A stretch of 64,000 nt of DNA from contig JADJPV010000002.1 of the NCBI GenBank assembly GCA_016713085.1, forward strand, positions 1 through 64,000, written 5' to 3'. Source of the DNA: Chitinophagaceae bacterium. GTDB taxonomy: Bacteria > Bacteroidota > Bacteroidia > Chitinophagales > Chitinophagaceae. Every line of letters starts with the position of its first letter. The first letter of the stretch is position 1. A model generated the notes under the pieces. It was not told the DNA's origin and did no database searches. It worked only from the letters and a program-made list of their open reading frames with translations. Of the stretch, positions 17,889 to 27,898 are shown one piece after another. Made by a program: the position numbers and the translations under genes.

Positions 17889-19133
17889 ATGTTTGATTAC
17901 AACTCTTTTTTGTCTGAAAAATTACAGCAGCTGAAAACAGACGGTGCCTACCGTTATTTTTTGGAAGTAAACAAAAGTGCCCGTCATTTTCCGCAATTTC
18001 ATTATACTGATGAGGAGGGTGTGCCGCATGCAGCAGTTAACTGGTGCAGTAACGACTATCTCGGTATGAGTACAAATGAAGAAGTTATTTCAAAACTCAG
18101 CTTTACATCGCACAGCAGCGGAACGGGCAGCGGTGGTACACGCAATATTTCAGGTACAACCAATCATCATAAAGAACTTGAGAGGGTATTGGCCGCCTGG
18201 CATAAAAAAGAAGCGGCTTTATTATTCAATGGCGCTTACCAGGCAAATGTTACCACACTACAAACACTGGGCAAAAATATTCCCGGTCTTGTTTTTCTTT
18301 CAGATGAAAGAAATCATGCTTCAATTATTGAGGGAATCCGTGGATGCAAAAACGAAAAGAAAGTTTTCCGTCATAATGATTTAGAACACCTGGAAGAAAT
18401 ACTGGCAGCCATACCACAGGATAAACCAAAGCTGATTGTTTTCGAATCTGTTTACTCTATGAGCGGCAGCATTTCTCCGTTAAAAGAAATAGCAGCGCTT
18501 GCAGCAAAGTACAATGCACTTACTTACATTGATGAAGTGCATGGCGTTGGATTATACGGATCAACAGGAGCAGGAATTTTAGAACAGGAAGGATTGCAGG
18601 ATAAAATTGATATCGTAAATGGAACGCTTTCTAAAGCAATCGGTGTTTTTGGCGGTTATATTGCAGCTTCTGCAACAATGATCGACTTCATCAGAAGTTT
18701 TGGCAGTGGTTTTATTTTCACTACTTCATTACCGCCGGCTATTTGTTCTGCTGCTGTTAAAAGTATACAGGTTATTCAGCGGGATCAAACGATCAGGCAA
18801 AAGTTTTTTGAAAATGTAAAGCAACTCAGAGCTTCCCTGTCTGCTAATCATATTGCTTACAAACAAAATTTATCACATATTACCATACTGCCGGTAGAAG
18901 GGGCTTCTCTTTGCAGAGAAGTTGCTGAAAAGTTATTAAAGCAGCATGGTATTTATTTACAACCCATCAATTATCCAACAGTGCCGGTTGGAGAAGAATG
19001 TCTGCGGTTGATCATAACTGCAAAGCATTTGCCCAAGCATATCAATCACCTGGCCTACAGCCTTAAACGAATTTTATATGGAGACCATAAAGCTGATTGG
19101 CAGGAGTTCCCGGCTATCACTGTTGCAGATTGA
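17889..19133 (+). CDS. hemA: 5-aminolevulinate synthase (PLP-dependent)
   Basis: Condenses glycine and succinyl-CoA to 5-aminolevulinate, first step of tetrapyrrole synthesis by the Shemin route. The 414-residue protein carries ALAS-like segments: [38 protein letters not shown] followed by [35 protein letters not shown] and the PLP-lysine region [12 protein letters not shown]. Related oxoamine synthases (BioF, Kbl) usually lack the FRHND segment, and the downstream genes are hemC, hemD and hemB, so ALAS is preferred. The 3' end overlaps hemC by 56 bases. Many Bacteroidota instead use glutamyl-tRNA reductase, so transfer is possible. Confidence 0.85.
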   Translation: MFDYNSFLSEKLQQLKTDGAYRYFLEVNKSARHFPQFHYTDEEGVPHAAVNWCSNDYLGMSTNEEVISKLSFTSHSSGTGSGGTRNISGTTNHHKELERVLAAWHKKEAALLFNGAYQANVTTLQTLGKNIPGLVFLSDERNHASIIEGIRGCKNEKKVFRHNDLEHLEEILAAIPQDKPKLIVFESVYSMSGSISPLKEIAALAAKYNALTYIDEVHGVGLYGSTGAGILEQEGLQDKIDIVNGTLSKAIGVFGGYIAASATMIDFIRSFGSGFIFTTSLPPAICSAAVKSIQVIQRDQTIRQKFFENVKQLRASLSANHIAYKQNLSHITILPVEGASLCREVAEKLLKQHGIYLQPINYPTVPVGEECLRLIITAKHLPKHINHLAYSLKRILYGDHKADWQEFPAITVAD

Positions 19134-20604
19134 TATTGTGAAACAGAAAATTCTCACAGCATTTCCCAAAATGAATGTGGAAGTGATTGCAAGAAGCAGC
19201 AGGGGTGATGCACTGCAGGAAATTCCCTTACATACCGTAGACGGCAGTGATTTTTTTACGCAGGATATTTTTGATGCACTGGAAAAAGGAGAAGCAGATA
19301 TTGCTGTTCATTCATTAAAAGATATGAGCAGTGAACATTTTTTTGGCAATAATTATTTTTCAATTGTTGACAGGGATGATGTAAGAGATATTGCCATCTT
19401 CAACAACGATATAATAAAGAAGATAGAACAGGGTGAAACAATTATAATCGGTACATGCTCACCCAGAAGAGAAGAGATGGCTGTTGGGTTTTTAAAAAGA
19501 GCTTTACCTCAGTTGAAAGGTAAAATTAGGATTGAAACGAAACCGATACGTGGTAATGTTGAAACCCGGTTAAGAAAACTTAATGGCGGTGAATACGATG
19601 CTACTATTCTTGCAACAGCAGGAATCAACCGTTTGCTCAGAAGTAACGAAGATGTCCTTCTTATAAAACAACTGCTGGCAGAGAAAAAAATAATGCTTCT
19701 TCCTTTAATTGAATGCGTTCCTGCTCCCTGCCAGGGAGCTATTGCAGCTGAAGCACATCATACAAATACAAGTGCAATTGAAATTTTAAAAGCTGTAAAT
19801 GATGAACAGCTATTTGCAGATTGTGTTGCTGAAAAAAAGGAAGCAGTCAATTATGGTGCAGGATGTATCCAGAAATTCGGTGTAACAACCATTCATACTA
19901 GAAACGGCAGCTATCTGTATGCAGCAGGAAAAGATGCTGAAGGGACAACATTCCTTAAATGGAATGTATTGCCTGATATGGTTGTGAAAGAAGAAGCAAT
20001 TTTTTCATCCACTGATTTTATGAAAGACTTCTTTCGTTATGAATGGAGCAATGAAAAATTAGCAGTTGAGCAGCCGGTTGTATTTGTTGCCAATTATAAA
20101 TCTGTACAGCATCAGTCAGCAAAAGAAGTGTTGACAGGAAAAAAGATTTATGCTTCCGGCACAAGAACCTGGTATGAATTGGCAAAACAGGGTCATTGGG
20201 TAGAGGGTTGTGCAGATGCGCTTGGTTTTGAAAGTTTCCTCACCGTATTGCAGATGCCGTTACTGCAAATACAACAAAACGACGTTTGTATTTTAACACA
20301 TGAAGAAGCTGCTGAACGATGGATTGAAAAAGGGTATCATGCGGTGAGTAATTATAAATTACTGGACGAAGAGAATAACTCAATTGCGGAGAAAATAGCA
20401 GCAGCAGATTTTATCTTCTGGAGCAGTTTTTCACAGTACCAGTTTTATGGCCAATTCAGTAAAGCAACTGCAGTGAATGCATGTGCAGGTGGAGAGACTG
20501 CTGCATTATTAAAACAGCAGGGAATTGAACCTGTTATTTTTCCAACCATTAAATCATTTGAGGAATGGAGAAGATCTTCTATCCGGCCACACAGCGTCGC
20601 CTGA
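19078..20604 (+). CDS. hemCD: hydroxymethylbilane synthase fused to uroporphyrinogen-III synthase
   Basis: A 508-residue chain. The N-terminal 300 residues match Hem[54 protein letters not shown] and a dipyrromethane-anchoring Cys in GAGCIQKFG (around 264). The remaining 200 residues have the weakly conserved two-lobed look of HemD, ending [10 protein letters not shown]. The two steps are consecutive, giving uroporphyrinogen III. It starts inside ALAS (56-base overlap, different frame) and overlaps hemB by 40 bases, so the operon is unusually compressed. Confidence 0.88.
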   Translation: METIKLIGRSSRLSLLQIDIVKQKILTAFPKMNVEVIARSSRGDALQEIPLHTVDGSDFFTQDIFDALEKGEADIAVHSLKDMSSEHFFGNNYFSIVDRDDVRDIAIFNNDIIKKIEQGETIIIGTCSPRREEMAVGFLKRALPQLKGKIRIETKPIRGNVETRLRKLNGGEYDATILATAGINRLLRSNEDVLLIKQLLAEKKIMLLPLIECVPAPCQGAIAAEAHHTNTSAIEILKAVNDEQLFADCVAEKKEAVNYGAGCIQKFGVTTIHTRNGSYLYAAGKDAEGTTFLKWNVLPDMVVKEEAIFSSTDFMKDFFRYEWSNEKLAVEQPVVFVANYKSVQHQSAKEVLTGKKIYASGTRTWYELAKQGHWVEGCADALGFESFLTVLQMPLLQIQQNDVCILTHEEAAERWIEKGYHAVSNYKLLDEENNSIAEKIAAADFIFWSSFSQYQFYGQFSKATAVNACAGGETAALLKQQGIEPVIFPTIKSFEEWRRSSIRPHSVA

Positions 20605-21559
20605 GGGCCGATGAACATATCAGGGAGCTGACAGCTTCTGTAAGGCTTTCTCACAAAGCCTTCATTCAGCCATTGTTTGTGGATGAATCATTGTCGGCCC
20701 CAAGAGAAGTAAATGGTTTGGCAGGCATTGAAGTGGATACAATTGAATCTGTATTACACACAATAGAAGCTGATCTTAAAAGTGGAGTCAGTAAATTTTT
20801 ATTATTTCCGGTGCCTGCAAAAAAACGGAGACTGATTTTGATTTCAGTTTTGCAACATCGGTTGTAAAGAAAATAAAAGAAACCTTTGCTGATGCTGTTT
20901 GGCTGAGTACAGATGTTTGCCTTTGCAGTTATACAACACACGGACATTGTGGTATTCTCAATAAAAATCATTCAGCACTAATCAATAATAAAACAGTGGA
21001 AGTGCTGGCGAAGTATGCTGTACAGTTATCAAATGCCGGAGCCAATTGTATTGCACCAAGTGATATGATGGATGGTAGGATCGAAGCAATCAGAACATCG
21101 CTGGATGCATTTGGATATGATACTGTAAGTATCATGAGCTATGCAGCAAAGTTCAGCTCACAGTTTTATGGTCCGTTTCGTGACGCCTGTCATTCAGCAC
21201 CCAACAGCAAGGGATTAAAGAACAGGAAAACCTACCAGATGTCGCCTTTCAATATCAATGATGCAATTGCCAGTGCATTGCGTGATGAAAAAGAAGGAGC
21301 AGATATTTTGATGGTGAAACCAGCAGCATTGTATACAGATGTAATTGCGAAGTTGAAACAGCAAACACTGAAACCTGTTGCTGCTTATCATGTAAGTGGT
21401 GAGTATGCAGCAATAGAAAGTTTAGCGGCACAGGATTTATTAAACCGTGAAGCTGCTCATATTGAAACATGGGCCGCATTAACAAGAAGCGGAGCAGATA
21501 TTATTATTTCTTATGCAGCAAGAAATGCAAAGGAATGGATTGAAAAAGTAAGTATATAA
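20565..21559 (+). CDS. hemB: delta-aminolevulinic acid dehydratase (one indel)
   Basis: Joins two 5-aminolevulinates to porphobilinogen. The N-terminal piece ([22 protein letters not shown]) breaks at the A7 run 20819-20825. With one more A it continues KKTETDFDFSFATSVV, then the zinc-site region DVCLCSYTTHGHCGIL, PSDMMDGRI, the Schiff-base lysines in SYAAKFSSQFYGPF and MVKPAALY, and ends at 21559. About 331 residues, normal for HemB. As the enzyme is normally indispensable, a sequence error is the best explanation. It begins within the 3' end of hemCD. Confidence 0.9.
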
Positions 21560-21571
21560 AGAAAGAGAAGC

Positions 21572-23088
21572 ATGGATAATCAAATTGAACAGAATTTAAC
21601 GGAGGCGGAAACTGAGAGTAAAAAGAAAAATCAGTTGTATCCTGTTTTCTTAAAACTCGAACAGCTGAATACATTACTTGTTGGTGCCGGAAATGTAGGG
21701 CTGGAAAAACTGCATTCATTACTTTCTAATTCACCGGAAGCAAAAATTACAATTGTTGCACCTGAAGTAAAAGAAGAAGTAAGACGTTTGGTTTGGAAGC
21801 ATCCTTCCTGCACCATTGTTCAAAAAGAATTTGAAGAGTCTGATTTGGATAGTAAAGAATTAATCATTCTTGCCACAGATAACAGGGAACTGCATATAAG
21901 GATAAAAGAGATGGCTGCTCAACGGAAAATTTTAGTGAACGTAGCTGACACCCCTGATCTTTGTGATTTTTATCTTGGAAGTATTGTACAGAAGGGAAGC
22001 CTGAAGATTGCTATTTCTACTAATGGAAAATCACCTACTGCTGCCAAGCGGATTAAGGAAGTGTTACATGATGCATTACCTGGTGAACTGGATGAAGTAA
22101 TTGATAACCTGCAAAAAGTAAGGAACAGGCTAAATGGAAACTTTGAAGCGAAAGTGAAGAAGCTGAACTCCATTACTAAAGTACTGGTGGAAAAGGATAC
22201 TACTGACAGTGCAAGACGCTGGAGAAAGATTGCCACTTTCTCATTACTCATTTTTGCTTCCATGCTGATCGGGCATTTTATTTTATCATACCTGCCGTTG
22301 CAGCAAATGACAGATGATACTGTTGCCTGGTACAAAACACTAGATAAGAATTTTCACTGGATGGTGCTGGCAGGTTTTCTTGCACAGATGGTAGACGGTG
22401 CAACCAGTATGGGTTATGGTGTTACAAGTTCGATTGTATTACAAACGGCACAGGTAAGCCCTGCTGCTATCAGTGCAGGTATTCATACTGCCGAAATGTT
22501 TACGAGTGGTGCTTCCGGGTACAGTCATTATAAATTCGGAAACGTAAATAAGAAATTATTCAAAGCCTTACTCATACCCGGTGTTATCGGCGCTGTACTT
22601 GGAGCATTGCTGCTGGTTTGGTTTGATGATACGCATATTAAATTCCTTCGCCCGGCTATGGCTGTTTACACAATGATTCTCGGTATAAAAATCTTCAGCA
22701 ACGCTTTCCGTGCATTAAATGAAAAAAAGAAATTCAAACGATTCGGCTGGCTGGCTGGTGCAGGTGGTTTTCTTGATTCATTTGGTGGTGGAGGATGGGG
22801 CCCAATTGTAACTTCTACTTTAATTACGAAGGGAAGAACTCCAAAGTACGTTGTGGGATCAGTAAGTCTCACTGAGTTCTTTGTTACGCTGGCAAGTGCC
22901 TTTACTTTTTTGCATTAATCGGTGTGCAGAACTGGCAGGTTGTACTGGCTCTTGTGATTGGCGGCGTACTCGCTGCTCCAATTGCAGCAAGATTAGCAGG
23001 CAAATTGCCAAGAAAGGCTTCGTTTATTTTTCTGGGGCTGGTTGTAATTGCCTGGAGCATCCGAATACTGTATAAAGCCATTTGGTAA
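21572..23088 (+). CDS. precorrin-2 dehydrogenase/ferrochelatase domain fused to TauE/SafE permease (one indel)
   Basis: An unusual fusion of about 505 residues. The N-terminal 210 residues match the CysG-N/Met8p siroheme-forming domain: LYPVFLKLEQLNTLLVGAGN, LATDNRELH, VNVADTPDLCDFYLGSIV and ISTNGKSPTAAKRIKEVL. The rest is a TSUP permease with about eight membrane segments and GFLAQMVDGATSMGYGV and GGFLDSFGGGGWGP motifs. The frame breaks at the T6 run 22906-22911; with T7 it reads FALIGVQNWQVVLALVIGG and ends at 23086-23088. Siroheme is the cofactor of sulfite reductase and many TSUP proteins export sulfite, so the fusion points to sulfite handling. A uroporphyrinogen methyltransferase is not in the window. 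Confidence 0.85.
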
Positions 23089-23107
23089 ATTTTTTTAAAA
23101 TAAAAGT

Positions 23108-23122
23108 CTACTAATTTTGTAG
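23108..23122 (+). promoter_or_regulatory. CTAC-N7-GTAG inverted repeat, putative operator, upstream of TonB receptor
   Basis: CTACTAATTTTGTAG, same half-sites, spacing and flanks as 17835-17849. It contains a TAATTTTG sequence (23112-23119) that itself fits TAnnTTTG, so bound protein could mask a promoter. Confidence 0.5.
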
Positions 23123-23138
23123 GGTTATAATTATCTTC

Positions 23139-23146
23139 TATGTTTG
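23139..23146 (+). promoter_or_regulatory. possible -7 promoter element of TonB receptor gene
   Basis: TATGTTTG, a perfect TAnnTTTG, 17 bases after the inverted repeat. It would give a leader of nearly 190 bases before the ATG at 23338. Confidence 0.4.
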
Positions 23147-23276
23147 CATTGTATAATACTATGAACAGGCAGAATAGTCATACAGGTATTTCCAGAGTTT
23201 CAGCTAAAGGAATACGATGTTGTTATTGCCTATAGTTAACCGTTTCTCTGCCATAACTGACCATACTTTATTTCTT

Positions 23277-23307
23277 CATGCTGCCTTGTAAGAGGCATGG
23301 TATTTTT
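23277..23307 (+). promoter_or_regulatory. leader hairpin followed by T5, possible attenuator
   Basis: CATG-ct-GCCT, a six-base loop, AGGC-ATG, then GTATTTTT, 31 bases before the receptor start. It resembles a small intrinsic terminator within the leader. The stem is short and no known riboswitch fold was recognised. Confidence 0.3.
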
Positions 23308-23337
23308 AAAAATAAAAACTTTAAAAACTATTTTATA

Positions 23338-25920
23338 ATGCGAAAGAGTTTACAACTGTTTTTTCTGCTTACCGTGCTAATTCAGGCGGCATATGGGCAA
23401 AGCAATTTAACCGGGTATATTAAAGACGGAAAGGGTGCGCCTGTTGAAGCTGCATCCGTAAAAGTAAAAAGATCATCAATTGCAACTATTGCAGATGCTA
23501 AGGGGCGCTTTAGTATTCCTGCACCAAAAGAACTTCCGTTTATACTTCTTATATCTTCTGTTGGTTATTATGCCAGCGAAGTAGAGATTTCAACACTTAA
23601 GGATTCTGTATTGAATATTGTTTTGATTGATAATAACCAGTTGTCTGAAGTTGTCATTACTTCAAGACGAAGAATAGAAACTGCACAAAATGTTCCCATT
23701 GCTATTTCTGTAATAGGAAGCTCCCAGATTGAAAATGCAGGAGCATTTAATGTAAACCGCTTAAAAGAATTAGTACCAAGTGTGCAGCTTTATACATCGA
23801 ACCCCCGCAACACAGGTATCAATATTCGGGGACTTGGCTCACCATTCGGGCTCACCAATGATGGTCTTGATCCCGGAGTAGGGTTCTATGTAGATGGTGT
23901 TTATTTTGCCAGACCAGCAGCAGCAACACTTGATTTTATTGACATCGAACAGGTTGAAGTATTGCGTGGCCCGCAAGGAACACTGTTTGGGAAAAACACA
24001 ACTTCAGGTGCATTTAACATTACAACACGCAAAGCAAGTTTTAACCCGGGTGCCAATTTTGAATTGAGTTATGGTAACTATGGTTATGTACAGGCCAAAG
24101 CTTCAATAACTGGTGCATTAAGTAAGAAATTAGCAGGACGCATCTCTTTCTCAGGTACTCAACGTAACGGATTGATCGAGAATGTGCGTACCGGAAAATA
24201 TACAAATGACATTAATAACCTGGGGTTTCATGGTCAGCTTTTGTTCAAGCCATCAGTCAATACTTCTATAATACTGTCTGCAGATAACTCCAGACAGCGT
24301 CCTGATGGCTATGCACAGGTAGTAGCAGGAGTTGTAACAACAAAACGTGCCGGTTACCGTCAGTTTGATTCAATCATTGCAGCGCTTAATTATCAATTGC
24401 CAAGCAGAAATGCATTTGACAGGAAAATTGATCATGATGTTCCCTGGAATTCAGGTAATGACCTCGGAGGTGTATCATTAAATATTGAACAAAAAATAGG
24501 GGCCGGTACACTTACCTCAACCACTGCATGGCGCTATTGGGATTGGGATCCTTCTAACGACAGAGACTTTACCGATTTGCAGACTTTGGCAAAATCTCAA
24601 AACCCTGCTAAGCACCGAAACTTGTCGCAGGAAGTTCGCTATGCAGGTCAGTTATCTTCCCGCCTGAGTGGTGTAGTTGGTGTATTTTATATTGATCAGG
24701 AAGTTAAAATTAACGGCACTGAAGAATCAGGTTCAGCTCAGTGGCGTTTTTCACAAAGCTCAACAAGCAGTCTTTGGAAAACACCGGGTCTTTTTGAAGG
24801 ATACGGTATCTACACGAAGGCTTCCATTAAATCGAAGAGCGCTGCCGTATTCACAAACGTTGATTGGGAAGTTGCAAAAGGTTTTCACATATTACCGGGA
24901 TTGCGTTACAACTACGATAGAAAAGATGTTATCTACAATCGTGTAGCTGCAGGTGGATTGGATACTGCCACATATAATGGAACAACTGCTCAAAAACTTA
25001 CTTTGCAGGGTTTTAAAAATGGAGTTTATACCAGCCAGTCTTATGTTGCAAATGCTGATGAGAATAACCTCACGTACCAGCTTACAGCAGCATACAGACC
25101 CAATAAGCATATTAATACTTACGCAACTTATTCTACCAGCTTTAAGCCAGTTGGTGTTAACGTTGCCGGTTTGCCAACTGTTAATAATGAGGCAGCAACT
25201 AATCTGTCGGTTATAAAACCTGAAAGTGTAAAACATTTTGAAGTTGGTATAAAAACTAACCCAAGCTATAATTTTATTTTAAACCTTACCTTTTATAATA
25301 CAGACATTAAAGATTACCAGACAAATGTTCAATCACCGGAGTTGGGTGTAAACCGTGGTTATATTGCCAATGCTGAAAAGGTGAATGTAAAAGGAATTGA
25401 GCTTGATGTAAATATTAAGTTGAACCAGCATTTTACATTTTTTGGAGCGGGTGCTTATACAGATGCTAAATATGTGAAGTTTACCAATGCTCCATTACCA
25501 TTGGAAGAAACAGGAACAACAGTAAATGGCGTTCAGGTTGCGTTCAAGGATATTTCAGGGGGTCAGTTGCCAGGTATCTCAAAGTGGTCGGGATCATTGG
25601 GTGGAGAGGTTACAACAGCAACTTCTTTTTTAAATAAGCCTGGTAAATTCTTTGTGGCTTTAGAAAGTTTCTATCGCTCATCATTCTCTTCAAGCCCGTC
25701 TCCCTCAACATTTCTGAATATTGATGGCTATACACTTGTTAACGGAAGAATTGGATTCCGGGCAGTTAATAATGGTTTTTCTGCTTTTATCTGGGGGCGT
25801 AATTTGTTTAATAAAAACTATTATGAACAACTTTTGCCTGCAGGTGGTAATGCCGGACATTATGCAGCTGTTTTGGGTGATCAGAGAATCTATGGTATTA
25901 CGTTACGTTATTCACTTTAA
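23338..25920 (+). CDS. TonB-dependent outer-membrane receptor with N-terminal carboxypeptidase-regulatory domain
   Basis: 860 residues from the ATG at 23338 (the first in-frame ATG, 23278, precedes the signal peptide). Order: signal peptide ending AAYGQ, a CarboxypepD_reg-like domain (about 22-105), a plug domain (AQNVPIAISVIGS, NIRGLG, VEVLRGPQGTLFGKNTTSG) and a 22-strand-type barrel ending ITLRYSL. No SusD partner follows, so it probably imports a small ligand rather than a glycan. The shared operator with the siroheme operon and the following metZ hint at a sulfur- or metal-containing ligand; this is inference only. Confidence 0.9.
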   Translation: MRKSLQLFFLLTVLIQAAYGQSNLTGYIKDGKGAPVEAASVKVKRSSIATIADAKGRFSIPAPKELPFILLISSVGYYASEVEISTLKDSVLNIVLIDNNQLSEVVITSRRRIETAQNVPIAISVIGSSQIENAGAFNVNRLKELVPSVQLYTSNPRNTGINIRGLGSPFGLTNDGLDPGVGFYVDGVYFARPAAATLDFIDIEQVEVLRGPQGTLFGKNTTSGAFNITTRKASFNPGANFELSYGNYGYVQAKASITGALSKKLAGRISFSGTQRNGLIENVRTGKYTNDINNLGFHGQLLFKPSVNTSIILSADNSRQRPDGYAQVVAGVVTTKRAGYRQFDSIIAALNYQLPSRNAFDRKIDHDVPWNSGNDLGGVSLNIEQKIGAGTLTSTTAWRYWDWDPSNDRDFTDLQTLAKSQNPAKHRNLSQEVRYAGQLSSRLSGVVGVFYIDQEVKINGTEESGSAQWRFSQSSTSSLWKTPGLFEGYGIYTKASIKSKSAAVFTNVDWEVAKGFHILPGLRYNYDRKDVIYNRVAAGGLDTATYNGTTAQKLTLQGFKNGVYTSQSYVANADENNLTYQLTAAYRPNKHINTYATYSTSFKPVGVNVAGLPTVNNEAATNLSVIKPESVKHFEVGIKTNPSYNFILNLTFYNTDIKDYQTNVQSPELGVNRGYIANAEKVNVKGIELDVNIKLNQHFTFFGAGAYTDAKYVKFTNAPLPLEETGTTVNGVQVAFKDISGGQLPGISKWSGSLGGEVTTATSFLNKPGKFFVALESFYRSSFSSSPSPSTFLNIDGYTLVNGRIGFRAVNNGFSAFIWGRNLFNKNYYEQLLPAGGNAGHYAAVLGDQRIYGITLRYSL

Positions 25921-26134
25921 TAAAGAATAGTCAAGTAGTTTTTATATGGCAAGCAATCGTAAAAGTAAGCAGACGTCCCGTCCTGATGTTCATATGTGTA
26001 CAAAAGAAAATTATTTCACTACCGTTAGTTTACCGAAAAAGGATAGACTGTATACTTAAAATCTGTTTTTCTGATTCCTGAAAAGGCTTTAGCCTGTAAC
26101 TTCGCAGCTTTACAATCAGATCAACCAGAAAGCA
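25921..26134. other. intergenic region upstream of metZ
   Basis: 214 bases without a gene. It contains a tiny hairpin (GGCTTTAGCC, 26085-26094) and a near -7 element TAACTTCG just after it. No SAM riboswitch was recognised. Confidence 0.35.
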
Positions 26135-27310
26135 ATGAGCAAAAGACATCCGCAAACAGATGCCATACGTTTACAAACAAAACGGACGAACGAAAAAGAA
26201 CATTCCACCCCTTTATTCTTAACCAGCAGTTTTACCTATGATTCTGCCGAAGAGATGGCAGCTGCTTTTGCTGATGACAGTCTTGATGTAAATATCTATT
26301 CCCGTTTTTCTAACCCAACAGTTGATGAGTTTATAAATAAGATTGCTGCCTTAGAAGGAGCAGAAGATGGTATCGCAACCGGCACAGGAATGGCAGCTGT
26401 GTTTTCTACCTTCATGACCTTTCTCAGCAAGGGTGATCATATCATTTCTGCTTCGGCGGTATTTGGTTCTACGCATACCATTCTCACAAAGTATTTACCG
26501 AAGTGGGGATTTGAATCATCTTACTTTGATATGAATGCGCCGGAAACAATTGAAGCCCTTATCAAACCAAATACAAAACTGCTGTATGTTGAAACTCCTT
26601 CTAATCCCGGATTAGATATCATCGATCTCGAATATGTTGCAGCTATTTGTAAAAAGCATCATATTTTATTTGTAGTTGATAATTGTTTTGCAACTCCGGC
26701 TGTGCAGCAGCCAATTAAATTCGGTGCTGATTTGGTTTTACATTCAGCCACCAAGTTTATTGATGGACAGGGAAGGGTATTGGGTGGAGTAGTGGTTGGG
26801 AAAAAAGATTTGATTCATGATCTGTATTTGTTTGTACGCAATACAGGTCCTTCATTAAGCCCGTTCAATGCATGGGTATTAACGAAGAGTTTAGAAACCT
26901 TGTTTATCCGTATGGACAAACATGCAGATAATGCATTACAGCTGGCAAAGAAATTAGAAGCAAATCCAAAACTTAACTGGGTGAAATATCCATTTCTTCC
27001 ATCGCACCCTCAGCATGCAATTGCTGTAAAACAAATGAGTAATGGTGGCGGTATTGTTACGTTTGAATTAAAAGGTGGAATAGAAAGCGGAAGGAAGTTT
27101 TTAAACGCACTGGAAATGTTGTCGATGACAAATAATCTTGGCGACAGCAGAAGCATTGCATCTCATCCTGCATCCACAACACATTCAAAACTTTCAGTTG
27201 ATGAAAAGAGAGCAGTTGGAATTACTGATGGTCTTGTACGTATTTCTGTTGGTTTAGAGCATATCAGTGATATTATTGCAGATATTGAACAGGCATTGGA
27301 GAAGTGTTAA
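26135..27310 (+). CDS. metZ: O-succinylhomoserine sulfhydrylase-type Cys/Met-metabolism enzyme
   Basis: A 391-residue PLP enzyme of the trans-sulfuration family, predicted to form homocysteine directly from an activated homoserine and sulfide. Visible motifs are YSRFSNPTVDEF, GTGMAAVF, YVETPSNPGLDI, DNCFATP and the PLP lysine K207 in LHSATKFIDGQGR. The MetZ call over cystathionine gamma-synthase/lyase rests on overall similarity and the sulfide-assimilation neighbourhood; substrate specificity is not certain. It is separated from the receptor gene by 214 bases and followed by a hairpin. Confidence 0.85.
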   Translation: MSKRHPQTDAIRLQTKRTNEKEHSTPLFLTSSFTYDSAEEMAAAFADDSLDVNIYSRFSNPTVDEFINKIAALEGAEDGIATGTGMAAVFSTFMTFLSKGDHIISASAVFGSTHTILTKYLPKWGFESSYFDMNAPETIEALIKPNTKLLYVETPSNPGLDIIDLEYVAAICKKHHILFVVDNCFATPAVQQPIKFGADLVLHSATKFIDGQGRVLGGVVVGKKDLIHDLYLFVRNTGPSLSPFNAWVLTKSLETLFIRMDKHADNALQLAKKLEANPKLNWVKYPFLPSHPQHAIAVKQMSNGGGIVTFELKGGIESGRKFLNALEMLSMTNNLGDSRSIASHPASTTHSKLSVDEKRAVGITDGLVRISVGLEHISDIIADIEQALEKC

Positions 27311-27313
27311 TAG

Positions 27314-27342
27314 AAGTCAGGCCGCTCAATGCGGCCAGACTT
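27314..27342 (+). terminator. hairpin after metZ
   Basis: Stem AAGTC-A-GGCCGC, loop TCAAT, GCGGCC-A-GACTT: 11 pairs with one A/A mismatch, four bases after the metZ stop. No T tract follows on the plus strand, so termination is likely but not certain. Confidence 0.55.
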
Positions 27343-27347
27343 ATTAT

Positions 27348-27379
27348 AAAAAAAATCCCCGGCCAAAAATGCGCCGGGA
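27348..27379 (-). terminator. intrinsic terminator of the minus-strand gene at 27410
   Basis: On the minus strand: TCCCGGC, loop, GCC-G-GGGA (one bulge), then eight T residues. It sits 31 bases beyond the stop of the secreted protein gene and next to the metZ hairpin, insulating the two convergent genes. Confidence 0.75.
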
Positions 27380-27409
27380 ATCTATATCACCTGATAAAAC
27401 CAAAACATC

Positions 27410-27898
27410 TTATTTAGAAGTCATCGTTTCGTTATTTCCTTTTACTTTTTTCAGCAGCATAATATAACCGCAGCAATCTTTCTTTCCTTTGTTAACCTGA
27501 ACGGGCTTAATCATATGCCATTCTGATACTTTGGGCATAAAGCCATAGCTAATAATATTACCTTCTGAATAGCCGTATAATTTTTTGTAATACACCTGTT
27601 TTTCATCATAGTCATACATTCTTACTTCGTGCAGTTTACTGCTGGGATCGCCGATGAAAACAATCTGGTACCATGCACCCTGTGTAAGCGGAACAATCAC
27701 AGGCATTTCAAATTCACTTTCCATGCTCATGCTGGCTTCCTTTAATACAACAAACCCACTGCTCTCAAACGTTTTCTTTAAACTGTCTACCTGTGCTGAA
27801 ATAGATTGATTGCCGCAACTGCGCTGACGAATAACATCCTGTGCTTGTGAAGTATAGACGCCCAGAGTAAGGGCAATGATGAAAAGTAAGTTTTTCAT
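27410..27898 (-). CDS. small secreted protein of unknown function
   Basis: 162 residues from the ATG at 27898 (MKNLLFIIALTLG), which gives a clean signal peptide ending in SQAQ; the 33 residues of the longer ORF ahead of it look untranslated. The mature part has conserved-looking QGAWYQIVFIGDPSS and YDYDEKQVYY segments and cysteines in RSCGNQ and KKDCCGY, which could form a disulfide. I do not recognise the family with certainty. It ends at a good terminator. Confidence 0.7.
   Translation of the reverse strand: MKNLLFIIALTLGVYTSQAQDVIRQRSCGNQSISAQVDSLKKTFESSGFVVLKEASMSMESEFEMPVIVPLTQGAWYQIVFIGDPSSKLHEVRMYDYDEKQVYYKKLYGYSEGNIISYGFMPKVSEWHMIKPVQVNKGKKDCCGYIMLLKKVKGNNETMTSK

Noticed and set aside
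20819..20825. Programmed frameshifting or transcriptional slippage at A-rich runs
   Set aside because: Breaks also occur in T, C and G runs and in non-repeat positions, hit unrelated housekeeping genes, and show no stimulatory structure; sequence error is simpler.
26000..26134. SAM-type riboswitch upstream of metZ
   Set aside because: No SAM-I/IV or SAM-II core could be matched; only a five-base-pair mini hairpin is present.
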